In this document: positions 1 through 13,300 of the stretch, one piece after another
Layout: each line of letters starts with the position of its first letter
Position numbering within the stretch: position 1 is the first letter of the stretch
Origin: Apteryx mantelli
Lineage: Eukaryota; Chordata; Aves; Apterygiformes; Apterygidae
Direction of reading: 5' to 3'
Assembly (NCBI RefSeq): GCF_036417845.1
Contig: NC_089990.1
Span: 2,864,001-2,928,000, forward strand
DNA: 64,000 bases
The notes under the pieces: model-generated
Told to the model about the DNA's origin: nothing
Databases searched by the model: none
What the model saw: only the letters and a program-made list of their open reading frames with translations
Made by a program: the position numbers and the translations under genes

Positions 1-1250
1 ATGGTACAGCCACCAGTGTTGTGTGATATGCTTCTGGCAAGTTATCCCTCATGGGTAGAGGAGCGTTTCTCTAAGGAACCCTCTTGAAGACATAGGAGAT
101 CTACAGGTGTGTAGCTATCTGATGGTCTAGAAATGACATTGTGAGATTCCCATGACACTCCTGAGGTGAAGAAGGGACAAAGAAATTGAGGTGCGTGGGT
201 GTCTGTAAATTTGAGACTCCTGGTCAAAAAATGCAAGGACATAAACAATGCCACTTTAGAATGAAAACAAACAGAGCTGATTATCTAGTCAAGACAAGAG
301 ACCAAACTGCATGGATTTTACTTAATTTTTGTAATATCTATTATTTCTAAATTTATTAATTTATGTTTTTTACTCTGAATAATGATGCATTTTTATTGCT
401 ATTCAGAAGTCATAATCATCAACTTCTCAATCATTTTTGCTGTAAACATGTCCTAGAAAAATCATTTCATACAGAAGCAAGACTAAGAAGTGCATCACAG
501 CAGCGTTTTAGAAGTTCCCTCATGAGGCTTAAAGGATATTAGAACTCTTTCCTCGACCCTTCCCACCAGGTGGATACTTTGATTAGTAAACTTAGCTACT
601 TGCTGAAGATTGTTGGAGTGACGGTCTGTGATGCATAATACTCAAAAAGTTAGCAAACACATCACTCCCTTCAGTGTGGGCCAGCCTTGGCAGTGGCTGT
701 GTGCTGTGAAGTTCTGAGGACTATCATCGTTTCAGGCACTGAACTTTGCACATTTCAAGCTTCTTTCCGTCTGGTAGGCTGCGGCAGTAACTAGTCACAG
801 ACTTGTTCTTGAAATTATTGGTTGCATTTCTGTGGTTTTTGAGATGCTAGAGGCCAGATTAGGAGAGCGTAACATTCCCCCTCTCTGCCTACTCCCGTCC
901 TAAAGACTGCGCATATGTGAGTTCTCACTGACAAACTGTTACCATAGCTCTCCATGAGCAAAGAAAATGTTTGGATTACAGTTGGGTGAACAGAATTTGG
1001 CAGAGTTGCCAAAGCCTCAGAGATATTTTCTTCCTAATAAAAAAGATCTGAGGAGAGATGCCATCCGAAAGAGTAGGCCTTGTTCTGACAGAGAAGTCAT
1101 CATTCTTGCTGCAGAGACTGGGGTAGCTGTTGTTCGTATCCATGCTGGTGATTTTGCTCCAAAACGGACAGCGCGAGTGCCACTAGAACACATGCAAGTT
1201 GGACTTGATGTGAAGGAAGCCTGATTTCTGTGTTTGTGGTTGTGCTGCAG
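1..1250 (+). other. Intron upstream of first visible exchanger exon
   Basis: This stretch ends in a clear splice acceptor (TGTGCTGCAG at 1241-1250) for the exchanger exon at 1251, so it is inferred to be intron. The preceding exon of this family normally encodes the last transmembrane helix and ends just before the GMTI-like motif; I searched the three forward frames by eye and did not find it, so it should lie upstream of the window. The only open stretch of note is at 967-1224 (85 codons). It matches no exchanger region and has no clear splice signals. The first 900 bases are AT-rich with nothing recognised. Confidence 0.6.
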
Positions 1251-1340
1251 GGAATGACCATCCATCCTCTTGTTGACTTACTGGATGTTAAGAAGAAAAG
1301 AGAGAGTGCTCCCACAGTTGGAGAGCAGATTCATATTCGG
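1251..1340 (+). CDS. SLC9A2: Exchanger coding exon A (start of cytoplasmic tail)
   Basis: Ninety bases, phase 0 at both ends, between acceptor TGTGCTGCAG and donor GTAAGTGA. The 30 residues begin GMTIHPLVDLLDVKKK and end GEQIHIR. In NHE1 the matching segment (GMTIRPLVDLL) directly follows the last transmembrane helix and leads into the region that binds calcineurin-homologous protein (CHP), so this exon marks the junction of membrane domain and regulatory tail. Confidence 0.92.
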
Positions 1341-4300
1341 GTAAGTGACTCACCCACCAGTACGTGGCCAGAGCTTTGCAATGTGCTGTGCCAATAGCCT
1401 ACAGTCCTGAAATGCAGTGTGCCTGAAGGACTCTGCAGCCTTTCAGACTCCTGTTGATTTTATCTGAATTCTCTGCAGGTCAGGCTCTTTCCAGGTTTGA
1501 AGTCCTACACAGCTTTCTAACCATGGTTTAATTTTTGTGTTGGAATAGCACCTACTACCCCAGTCAGACTGGCATTGCATTAAGTGCTGTACAAATACAG
1601 CAGAAGATGATGATCATTCATACAAAAGTTTATACTCTAACCTAACTCCAGCTTTACTGCTTCTCTGAAAAGGGTGAAAGAAAGAAAATGAGACTGGGCT
1701 GCTTTCAGGGTTGGGATCTTCCATGTGATGACTGTTCACTAATCACAAACCCAGTTTGGGACAGGGTTAGCTGAAGTTATGATCTGTATTTTAACAAGGA
1801 TGAAGCTGAGATTTAAACGGTAATCAGTAACCTTGATAGTTAAAAATAGCCTGCAACACAAAATGGACTGAAACAGAAATGAACAACCAAATGCCCAAGT
1901 ATACTGAGGACTTGGTGCTATGGGAGCAGCTTAGCTGTAGTATTTGTATGTTTGTATGTACTGGATGTGTGGATCACATCTCTCCACTTCCATGGCAAAG
2001 CTCTAAAGACTACTGCAGCCATTGAAAATCCTTTTATTTAATCTGAGCATCAGAAGAGTCATTATTTCTCTCTTTAGGAATAAAGACGCTTCTGACACAT
2101 GGGAGGGCTGCTCTGCGGGAGTCTTTTTATATCCAGTCTCTGTCATGGGGCAAGTTCAGCCCAAATACATCAACACAGACCCTAAGGCAGAGATGCCCAC
2201 TTTACCACCTGCACGGATACTGACTGGACAAGAGCACTGTCCTACCACCATCTGGCTGATAAATAATGGTCTCCCCATGGCCTGTTCTGCAGTTCAAATG
2301 CTGCACAAATGGCCTGTCAGAGAGGCAAAGAGTAACTTGAGGGGCCCCACTGCAAGGGTGGGTCTTAAACATACAATATATGAAAGTGGAAGTAAAGTTT
2401 TCTTTTCAGCTTCAAATTGCAAGAGATTATCAAATGTGGAGGAAAAGATCAACAGCGTCTTGCTTCTCTAATACAATAGTACAGAGTTCTACAGTAAATT
2501 AACTTTGTGGGATTGGCTGCCTTCCAATCTGAAATTAAATATCAGCTATTTCTATGGTGACCTAAATAGCTTTTATTTAATTGGAAAAAAAATGTTTTAA
2601 TGTGTTCCAGTTTTTCTGGATGGGACGTGGCATAGTAGTGATAGTCTCTAAAATGCAGTAGGTTGAGGGATTAAAGCTTCGTGCTGCAACTAAAGAGAGG
2701 TGGAGTGACTCTTTTGTCAGTGCAGTACCACCCTATCAGCAGTGATCAAACATTAGCTCTTGTACTTCTAGGCCATTTCTGTGATCTAATGGGTCACGTA
2801 TTCTTCAGGATAAGCTAGGCTGGCCAAACTGCACAACTGCATGTTATTATGAAAAGCTAAAGTAGCTTTCTAAAGCAGCCCAGGTCAGAGCTCTGCTGAG
2901 CTGCTGAAGATAATCAGCATTCAGTGTGCTCTGAGCAAACTCTTCGCTCCTGACCAGCTTTACACTGGGGAGCCAGGGAGAGGTGGCACAGAGCTGGCTG
3001 CACTGGCTGTTCATCTAAGAAACGATTAAGGCAAATAGTCAGCCAGCTTTAGAACCTCTCTGTGGCACTGAAAAAAAAGATAGAGACTTTTGCATAGGCT
3101 AGTAACTGTCCCAAAGCATTTTGCAAATGAATACATTTGGGAAAGTACTTTATTTAAAGGGAGAGCAAGTCATGCTTAAAAAATCTGAATTGTTGCAGGT
3201 GGCAGATCAGACACCTCTTTATCAGTCACCGTCATCTATTTGTATTATTTTTTCAAACAATTAAAAAATTGTGTAAATATGTGTAAAATACTGTACTGTG
3301 TAAAATACTGGTTCTGAATATAATTGTTTGTGACCAGCCATATTTCTGTAAGTATTTCTTCTTCAGGAATATTTTTGCCTTCTTTTGGGGTAGGTAGAAA
3401 TAAAGACATTAGGTCTAAGGACATTTAAAAAAAAAGTTTGGCATCCTCACAATTAGGTTGTATTACAGGGCTTTGTCTAAGGTTCATAGAACAGTTCAGT
3501 GGGCTGAAGAGGCTTTTTGAATAATGAACAGAGAATACTCTCTTCTTTTGTTAGAGTATGAATATTAAATCATCTCTGAAAAGGTGTTTATTGGGAAGTA
3601 AATGTGAGCTGAAAATTGCTATGTACCAATTAAGTTAAGTAGACAAGGTAACAATGGCGATAGTTAGAAAGCAGGCACTCAGGAAGCCAGAAGCAGCTTT
3701 CTTCCTCAAATTTATTTCTTCATCCAGATACTCATGACATTCAGTCTTGAGTCCTGGTTTTACCATTCTGGCTGAGAGATACAATCCAGCGCTTGCAAGA
3801 GTAAACAGTTCACCACCAATAGCCACCCGATTTGGGGAGAAATGCTTCAGCCAGCTCCACACGAGCCAGCTCGGATGTTGGGAGCAGTCCAGCTGAAGTA
3901 GCGCAGGATTTGTCCTAGGCTGGGTCTAACCGCACTACCGCAGCCGTCCTGCTGATAGTGGTGTGTGTGTGCAGGCAAGCAGTGCTGTTCGTTAGAGATT
4001 TTCTTGCTAGTATCTTTAGTGTCTGATTCTCATGTGACAAATACAGAGATCGCAAACAAATTCTTTGCAGACACCCCTTCTCCAAGGTTTTGATGAGATC
4101 GATTTTAATTAAATATTAGTTCATTTATTTCCCTCACATATTCAAATTGGTGGGGATAAGGTGTTCAGTACTCAAACTAATCACTGTCTGGTAGAGGGGA
4201 TCTCTTCTGCCTTATGAGCACTCACCACTACCGACTAAAGGGCAAATCCAAAAATCACAGATGAGAGAAATGTGTGTTTTGCAGCATGAGATCTGATGGA

Positions 4301-7300
4301 ACCCACCTCCAAAATAACCGTGGGAAGCCCTTTCTTAGGTTAGTGTGACTGAAAAAAGGTCTCAGAAAGATAACAGATGTGCAGTCGTGTTAGCTGCCTG
4401 CTTTGGGCCTTGAAAGAGGCCCAAAAGAATGGGGAAGACTGGCTGCTGACGTGTTATGCACAGTTGACTTTGTCTCTTCCTGACCAAAAAAATCTGGAGG
4501 AAGCCCCAGAAACATCAGCACTTGAGTGTGAAGGGGTAGTGACCAGTGGTAGAGCAGAGCCTTCTCCATGTTTAGAGTTGCCAGTAGCAGGGAAAAGAAC
4601 TGGGGAAATTGCAGAGATTTAACTTAAAGGTGAAAAATCAACCTGTTTGGGATTTTTAATATAACTTTAAACAATAACAATGTTTTTATATAAGGCGCAA
4701 TGTGGTCAATGATTTTATTCAGTGGAAAGTGTGTGGGGAAAGGCAGTATTTATTATTCAGGTGGAAGCTTCACTCCTAAGTTATCTACATCTATATACTG
4801 AAGATAGCTTTCTCCTGAGACAAATTGTCCTCAAAACATGCAGCATGAGCACTGCCTGCTTATCAAGCCCCAGTATGCAGGACATGCAAGCCATTAGCCA
4901 ACCTGTACATATCATAAAGAACAGATCCGTGTCCCTCAGTGATTATTCTTTGCTTGCATAGACCTGAAAGAAAGCAGCCAAATCACTTATTGTACTCCAG
5001 AACCAAGGAATACACATGTAAGATTGAATGGGGAATTAGGCCGACAGCTCCTGTTCTTGTTTGCTGGAGCTGTGTACCTAGCTGCAAATGTCCCGCATTT
5101 TGTCTGCTGGCTTTTGATGTTTGCTAACTGAATTCATCATGTATGCAATACGTGCAACTAGTGTATAGCAAAATCCTCTCTTCTGTTTAGTTCTTGGATC
5201 ATTTGCTGGCTGGCATAGAAGATATATCTGGACACTGGGGACAGTATTACTGGAAAGACAAGTAAGGATTTGCCAAAAATACAGCTGTATACATGTGTAG
5301 AAAAGAATGAGTCTGGTTTCTATTCCGTAAGTTTCCACTGTGGATAGCTGAGCCTTCTTCATCCTGGTGCCATAAAGCAGATGAAGAATGGGCAGCCTTT
5401 CCTTGGGCAACAAGGTGAGACCAGGCTGTCAAGACACTGACTCTGAATAGAGCGGAGACTCTCTCCTTCCCTGCCTGCAGGTCACAGGTTGTGCTTCACC
5501 CTGAAAAGACTCCTTTCTGCTCTCCTGTAACGTTTTCCCCTTGCCCAGAGAAAGCTGCTGAAATAAATGAAAGGGCTGCACCAGTCGCAGCAGCACCACA
5601 CGCAGCCCGTGTCGCTTCAGCGGCCAGAGGGGCAGCCTGGCCCTGATGAGACAGCAGCGCTGCGGGTGTCCTCCTGCCTCCCAGCCATGGGGAAGGGGAG
5701 CGCCCCCACCCAACATGGGCAAAATTAAGAATACACTATGGCCTCGCACCACTTGGAGGTACAACTGCGTGGTGCGGACTGACGAATTACAGGCTATGGC
5801 TACGGACCTCTGTAGCAAAATGCGCAGTTTTCATTCAGTTCTGGTAGATGGTACACACAGGAGAATTTTCTTTGGGGGAAAAAAAGACAAAGAGCTTAAA
5901 ATACACTGCTAATAATCTACCAGGTTTCATTACTTAGCTGTACAAACACAGACTCACCTAAATTCATAGGAAGGATTCTGCCTAATGCAGCTGACAGGTA
6001 TTTTCTTAAGACTGACAGTTCTTTAAAGTACCACTAGAGGGTATTGAAAACGCTTCTGAGGGCTGTCTGCCGGGCTCCTTGCAATGTAGTACCCGGGCTA
6101 AATGACTTGGTGTATAGCTAGCAAGAGCCAAACCTGAGTGTCAGTATTTGATACTAACTAGACTTTTTTGTGAGAATTGTGCTGCATTTGAGCAAAAAAT
6201 GAAAGGAAATGGGTCAAAAGGAAATCTGGAAGCTACTTAAATCGCTAAATCCTGTTGCTTCCATTTGGGCTAAGGCATTTCCTTGCAGCGCCTAGTAGAG
6301 TTCATGATAAATTTTCAGGACTTTTTATTGCAGTTGCAGATGTTTTAATACCTTAGCTCATGTATTATAGTACAAAAATGATAAGGGCCTGGACCAACCT
6401 CTTAAGCTATTGGTTTCTGGAAGGCAGCTAATAGAATATAACGGAGTATGGGGTAATCATGGAATATAAACCTGCTGACTGGCTCAAATCCATTTTGGTT
6501 CCTGGGAATAGTGACATGAGGCTGATAACTGTATTCAAGCAAAAGAACTTTGCAACATCAGCACAGAATTGTCATTTTGTTCTCTAACAGACTGGAATAT
6601 TTCAACAGCAATTACCTGCAGAAGATCCTGCTTCGAGAATATGACCAGCCCAAATCAAGTATTGTGCTTCTCTATGAGAAGCTGGAGCGGAAGCATGCCA
6701 TTGAACTAGCTGAAGCAGGGCAGTTGGGTCACGCACCATCTCATCCATCCTTGCTGTAAGTGTTCCCCTGCCTAGCTTGTTTGCAGAAATAGTATGTCAG
6801 AAGGATTTTAATGAAACTGAGTCCCTGCTTGTGAAAGCCAGCAGGCACAGTTTCTCCTGCTTGTAACATATCTTGGCCCTCAGGGAAAAAGTGTGACTGA
6901 GAGTCACCAAATTTTCTCAAAGAAAGAATTTATTTTTAAATTTCTCTGGAAAGATTTAAGTTGACACACAATAAGTGGACAATCAACTTTATATTAGAAC
7001 CATTCAAAACCTTAGTAAATTTTCTGTTTGTCTTTGGATTCTGTGTACCAAATCACCAGGTCTGATGTTTCAGCTTCATTGAGTGTTACCTGTCAGAGAA
7101 AGGGATTTGCTCAGTCATGTAACTTCATACAGAATAAATATGAAATAAATCTGAAAGCAGTGTTAGCTGCGACTGAACTATTTTCTATAACCCATCTTTG
7201 TACACAGTTTCTATCAGGTGATAAAAGGCCAGGACAGCAACTTTTATTGACTTTGTGTGTTTCCCACCTCTAAGTTTCCAGAGTCACTGGGGCAGGACTG

Positions 7301-10300
7301 CAAAGATTCTCAGTGGCTCCTCAGGATGTGTTGCACCAGGAGTCTGCAGTTGTTTCCTCTCTCTCCCTCCCACAGCAGGGAACTCTTACAAAAAAATCTT
7401 GCAAACGTCCCTGCCTCTTCTGCTCTTCCCTGCCTGACTGTTCCATAGGAAGGAAAAACAGCCTGGGCAGGTGCAAAGTAAACACTATTTAAAGATGAGC
7501 AGGTGAACAAGCAATCTCCTGGCACGGATAAACACAGTTTCTGTTCTTGTACCTGTAGGTGCCCCTGTATCTCCCAAAGAGTTGCACTGAAACGGTGCTT
7601 TAAGTAAGCAGCACTTGCACTACTTTTTGATAGCTTTGCACCTTTACATTTACTGAAAGAAACAACGGAGGAAATGAGCATAGGTTGAGAGAGCAGGTCA
7701 AACATTAGCCTGTCAGAATGGCCATGTCATCTCTTAAATGTTTTTGCTCTGCCATGGCTCTCGACACCTCTTTTATCCACTTACTCCAGGGAGCACATAG
7801 ATGGCACAACTCTGATGTGAATACCAAGTGCTCCTTCTGCAGTGAGCTCCATCAGAAAGAATTAGCCATCAGTCATGTCAGCTTGTCCACTGATGGTGTC
7901 TCTGAAAGAGCTGGTGTGAACCTCTCACTCTTGACACCACCCTGGGCTTTGGGGATGCACCTGCTGTGCCACTATATATCTTCTGAACTAAGGCATTCTG
8001 TTTTTCTTTGCAGCAACAGCCACAGGACTGTCATAGCGGACAGAAAATCAGAGGATATCCTGAATCCGGATGTACTCAAAAACATACAGGAAATATTGGC
8101 AAGGAGCCTGTACCGAATAAGGAGAACGGTACAACTTTTCCCCTCAACCTGTTTTTTAGACGTCCAGTAGCACAAGTTGTCTCAGTTATCTCAGCAGTCT
8201 GAGCAGATGTGAATATTTACCTAGGTACTGATGAGCTCTCTGTGAATAGAGAACACTTGGCTGTGTGAAGCAGGATCCAGTTTCCAAGTCAGTGGCACAT
8301 TTTTCTTTGTAACATGACAACTTTTGAAAGGTTCACCACGTCAGCCTATAATTTCATGAAGTATTTTAGGCATCAGTACCCAGAACTAGAAACAAGACCT
8401 GAGGAACACGGGGATATTCCAGCATCAGATTAGCACATCCAGCAGTTTCAAAACTTCTGGTTACCTACAGGCCAAAGATTTGGTTGGTGGTGGCCATTAA
8501 AGCCTTCCAGTGCAGTATCGCACTTCATCGCATGACTGCACACTGAAGCCCTTATAATGCAGAACACTGAGAAAAGGCAAAAGGGGGCTTACAGTGCAGG
8601 TGTGCTCAGAACAAGCGTCTCAAAGCAAGAGAATGAATTAGCACCATAAGTAAAGAATGGGAACTATGGATAAAAGGAAGGGTCTGGGAAAACTGAGGAG
8701 ACCCCCAGAGCCTAGGGACAGGGAAGACCATAGTGATGGTTATTCTACAGAGGGTTTAAAGCCTCTCAGCAGCTTTGCCATGAAACTAGTAAATCTGGTG
8801 GTGCATAAAAACATTTGCTGTTTACAGACTAACTCAGGAATAATCTCTCTGTTTAAGGTTTTACATAGCACCAAGGACTGTGCATTGTAATTGCTGTTTG
8901 CATGGTGATAACATGGAGCCTTATCCTTAAAATTGATCTAAACCTTTGTTTTATGGACTGTGCACAAAATACTGAATCCTTGGGGATGTGACTGATATGG
9001 GCGTCTTGGCACAGAGGGATCAGATACCCCCTTCTGTCATTTTGCTGAGCTGAGAGAAGTGGTCAGATAATGCTGTGAGGAAAACTATTGAAATGTATGG
9101 GAAAAAGATGAAGGTCTTCTGTTTGCACTTACTCTTGCCTAGACCCAAACTAGCCCCATCTAGCAATGGCATTATCCCAACTCCCATTGATGTTAGTGGG
9201 AGATTTTACACACTTGATTGGTTTATGGCTTTTGAAGCAAGATTTGTTATTCCTGTTCATGCTAATACATGATTTTTATGTTGAGGTGGGGCTAATATAA
9301 CATACTGGAGGGCTGGGCAGAGGGACTGAGGCAGCTCTAGCTGAAGACACCTTGACCAAAGTGGCTGCACTTAGGTTGGTGTTTCACCTGGACTAGTGCA
9401 GATGTATCTCAGGCTTGTCATTCAAGGATCACTAAGGTATTTGTGCACAAATAAGCAGGGAATATGCTGCTGTTGAGGGCATGCCACTGCTTCTGGAATC
9501 CCATCTTATCCTCTTTGGCTTTTCCCTCCAGTTTCACCTCTAATAGTTAGGTAAATCAGTTCATTCCCATAACTAGGCAGGGTGGTTACAAGGGACTGAA
9601 GAGCCCTGAAAGGTGCAGGCAATTGTGAAAGGCTGCTGCTACAGAAAGAAGGATGACACCCAGGATGTCCTGGCTCCCTGTATGGGGTATCAAGACTGGG
9701 ATATAGAGGAGGCTGCCCCAGGAGGGGAGCATGGCGTGATCTGTCCCAGCTGGAAGAAGTGGCAGTAGCAGCCCCTTGTGCTGAGTCCATATTGGCAGAT
9801 TTTCTTATCAGTGGGAAACCATGATTCCTTTCCTCCTCTGACTAAGCAGTGCCTCAGGTCCTTGCCCCCTCACATTGCCACTCTGTTGGCCCTGTTGTCT
9901 GGTGCTGCTTAGACACATCCCAAATTTAATGGCAGTTTCTTTGGTGTAATGCGAGCAGGTGCCGGCATACAACAGGCACACCCTTCCCGGAGAGACTGAG
10001 CCCACAGAGCAGGCCAAAGAGATCCTGATCCTCCAGCACAGGAGCCTTTGGACGGAAATTAGTGAAAGCGACACATTCAGCTCCAGGAAGGAGGTAAGTG
10101 AGAGTGGGAAACGCTTGTAACTGCAAAGAGACGCAATGCACCATTCATTTTTCCTGATGAGGGATCTCATGCTAGCAGATATAACCAGCACTGGAAAGAG
10201 AGCTGTTTGTTGCTGGTGGTATTTCCCTTTAAAGACAAATCCTGTTACCTTTAAAAAAAAAAAAAAGTGTCTCTTAAACCTAAATTACATTGCAAGAACT

Positions 10301-13300
10301 AGGAAATACCAAGGGTGGCCTGAAAAAAAAGAAGAAAATCCAATTCCTGACAAACAAATGAACCATCTTGTGCATAGCACTCTTCTGTCCTTTGTGAACA
10401 CAGGCTTCCATCCATACTAGGAAAGATATTTACTGAGCAAATGTTATTAATTGAGCCTTGGTTTGTAGATTTAAAGACCTGTTTTTCCCATGTTTTCTTT
10501 TCTGGAAGATTTCATAAAAGAATGGAATTTGGTACACCCATTGTCACCAGTCCGGATGTACTGTAAACATTTGAAACTGTCCTGGTTTTTTTTCCCCAAA
10601 AATCTTTTGAAAGGACAGAAGCATTATTGTTGAGCTTTTTTATTTATTTTGGAGGTGGATTTTTTGTTTTTAAAAGGAGCTACAGTTCTGGGCAGACTTG
10701 AAGAAAATAAAATAGAAGGAAGTGTTGCATATCAGATTCCTAAGAGAACTACTTTAAGCCCAAATTTACTACTGGCATAATTCCATGGTGGTTCATGTTC
10801 TGAATTAAAAGAGAAACAGGGTAAATACTTTGCTTTGACTGTGCACTGAGACACATATACAATGTCTATGGCTGGTGAAGGATGTCTTCTGCTGATGTCT
10901 TTGGAAATCAGTGAAAGAAGTAAGGCAAAAAATTCGCCGTGGAAAGACAAATGGCTCTGAAATGGTGCATCAGTAATGGACTTGGTGGTTTTTTGTGATT
11001 CCTCCCATTCTGTACAACTTTTACTCTAGAGGAATCACAATTAAGCTATAGGTATTTTGCTCCCAAATTCAAAAAGTTCAATAGTCAGTAACTGCTGAGC
11101 AGTATGCCATCCCTAAATCTCGCTGACTTCTCTGAGTCTTAGCTTTTGCTGGCTTGAGCACTGTCCAAATGCAGACTGTGGCGTCTAATGTGTATAGTAA
11201 GAGTACATCACTAAGGAGAACAGAATGACCTTTTTAAAAGAAATAATTTATCTTTCTTTATTTAGATAGTAATTTTCCATGACAGCGCAAGAACTCAGGA
11301 CTGCCGCAGGCTTTATTCCACTCTGATTTCTTTGTTGAAATGCCAGTCATTGAAGAGCCCACCGAGAACTGAAGTAATGTACCAAATGCTTCTGCTGCTT
11401 AGTCCTTCATTCACAGAAAGGTGTTCCGGCTCTTGCAAACAACTTAAAAGATTTAATTTGATCATTTACATGCTGATTGGTACTTACAATTCAAAATAGA
11501 TAGGAAAGAACATGGCATCTTCCTGTGGAACATTTGGTATAATTAAACTTCAAAAGAACAACATCAAACTAGTGCTGATTTTGTGCACAACGTTACATAC
11601 TCTAAGTAAGGACGTCTGACTGTTAACCCTTGAGCTCCTGCTTTGATATCCCCTGCTGCTCCCATTAGAGAATGGAGTAACTTTAGTAGCAAATTTAGCA
11701 CCTTTGGGAAGACTATTACTCCTGTTACTCTGCATACCTAGAACTGGCCATTCAGAGGACAGAACATCTTTGTGAGGTTTTCTGGGAAGAGCAAAAGCAG
11801 CAGGATTTACTGAGCAAACCACAGATCAGTCAGCAAACTGGCTTATGCCGTTACAGCTGTCTCTCAAACTGTTGAAGGGAGTAGGTGTCCCAAAACCCAG
11901 TTACAGACATGAGTTTTGTGCTGAGATCTCCCACTGAATGATTCTGCAGGGATCGCTGCCTCTCCAGTAGGTAGTTCGTAGCACTGCAGCACCGTTCTCA
12001 GTGTCGTCTTATCAGCATTACACAGCTAACGCTGTTAGGTGTTATGCACAATGCTGATCTGATGCTTAATACTGCTGTCTCATAGGAGTCATTCGTTAGT
12101 GCTAATCACATGCCTTTACAGCAGCCAGCTTTTCTTTGTTCCAGTCTAAATAAAGCAAGTGTAAATACTGAGAGCTTATTCTAGTGATATTCTTAAAAGT
12201 TACTCTAAACCCAAAAAACAGCCCTCTGCACCTAAAAGGAAAAGTCAGATGTGTTTTGCGTGTTCAGTATTTTATCTGTTAATGTTTTAGAATCTCTGTC
12301 TCATTTTACTGCGAATAGAAATAAAGCAATACCTGAAAATTGTAGGACAATGTTCTGGAAGAACTTCAGAACATTAACACGAAGTTGCAGGGTGCTGGAA
12401 AGCTATTATTTCATCCTGTAGAAAGACAGGCTGCAACATTAGAATGCCTTCAGAGGAAAGAAGGAAGACTGGTAAAAAGTAGATTTTAGCTCATTAAAAG
12501 CAGCCAAATATTTAAAATTTCATACTGAAAAAATTAAAATAAACCACTCAGAATTTTATGTCAAGTTGATAAGTAAATGCTATTTTAACAAGTTACGAAT
12601 AAAAAATACGGCTAGTTCGTGTTGGAGAGTTTCTAATTGTCACATACTCCATTTTTTCTGGTTCTAAAGGGAAGAGTTTGCCCTTATAGGTTTTGAGACA
12701 GCAAGAAAAAATATACAGTCTTGTTCTAGGCAGTTTTCTATCCTACATTTCACCACAAGATGGAAGCATTACAATTACATTTGCAAACCAACCTGGAAAT
12801 CAAGGGACTGTGAGACAAACTTTAAGCAAAGGGCCCTTGTAAATCCTCCAGTGCTGGTGAAACGTGTGTGCCATCTTCTGTTTTCAGTCTATTTGAAAAA
12901 AGCATTTGCAGTATTCAGTCAGTTACGTGTTATGAGCCGAGCGAATAACTAAGAAGTCCATTTGATTCACTAGAAACACAGCTTTTTCTGTTCACTGACT
13001 CTCTGCATGTAGGGCTTTTTTTTTTTTTAGTGAACTTGTTTAACCTTTTTCTGTTAGAATATGAAGCTGTGGTACCTCAGTTAGATTCATCTCATAATTT
13101 ATTATGTGCTGGTTTATCTTTTCCCGCTCCATCAGTCACCACAAGCATAAGGCATGTACAGAAGCTTGTCTTGCCATGGGTGTATGGGTTCACCAGCTGG
13201 AGGGGGAACCGAAGGTAAAATTTGCCTGGCCGAATGTTCAGTTTCTGGCGGTTAGACACCTGGCTCTTTCTGTAGTCAATGGAGAGAAACTGGCACCCTA

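Noticed and set aside
2022..2471. 149-codon frame inside an exchanger intron.
   Set aside because: No motif, no splice context, surrounded by intron; chance.
7718..8170. 150-codon plus-strand frame overlapping exon D.
   Set aside because: It overlaps the true exon in part but runs through the intron with no upstream family match; the acceptor at 8,013 explains the real coding part.
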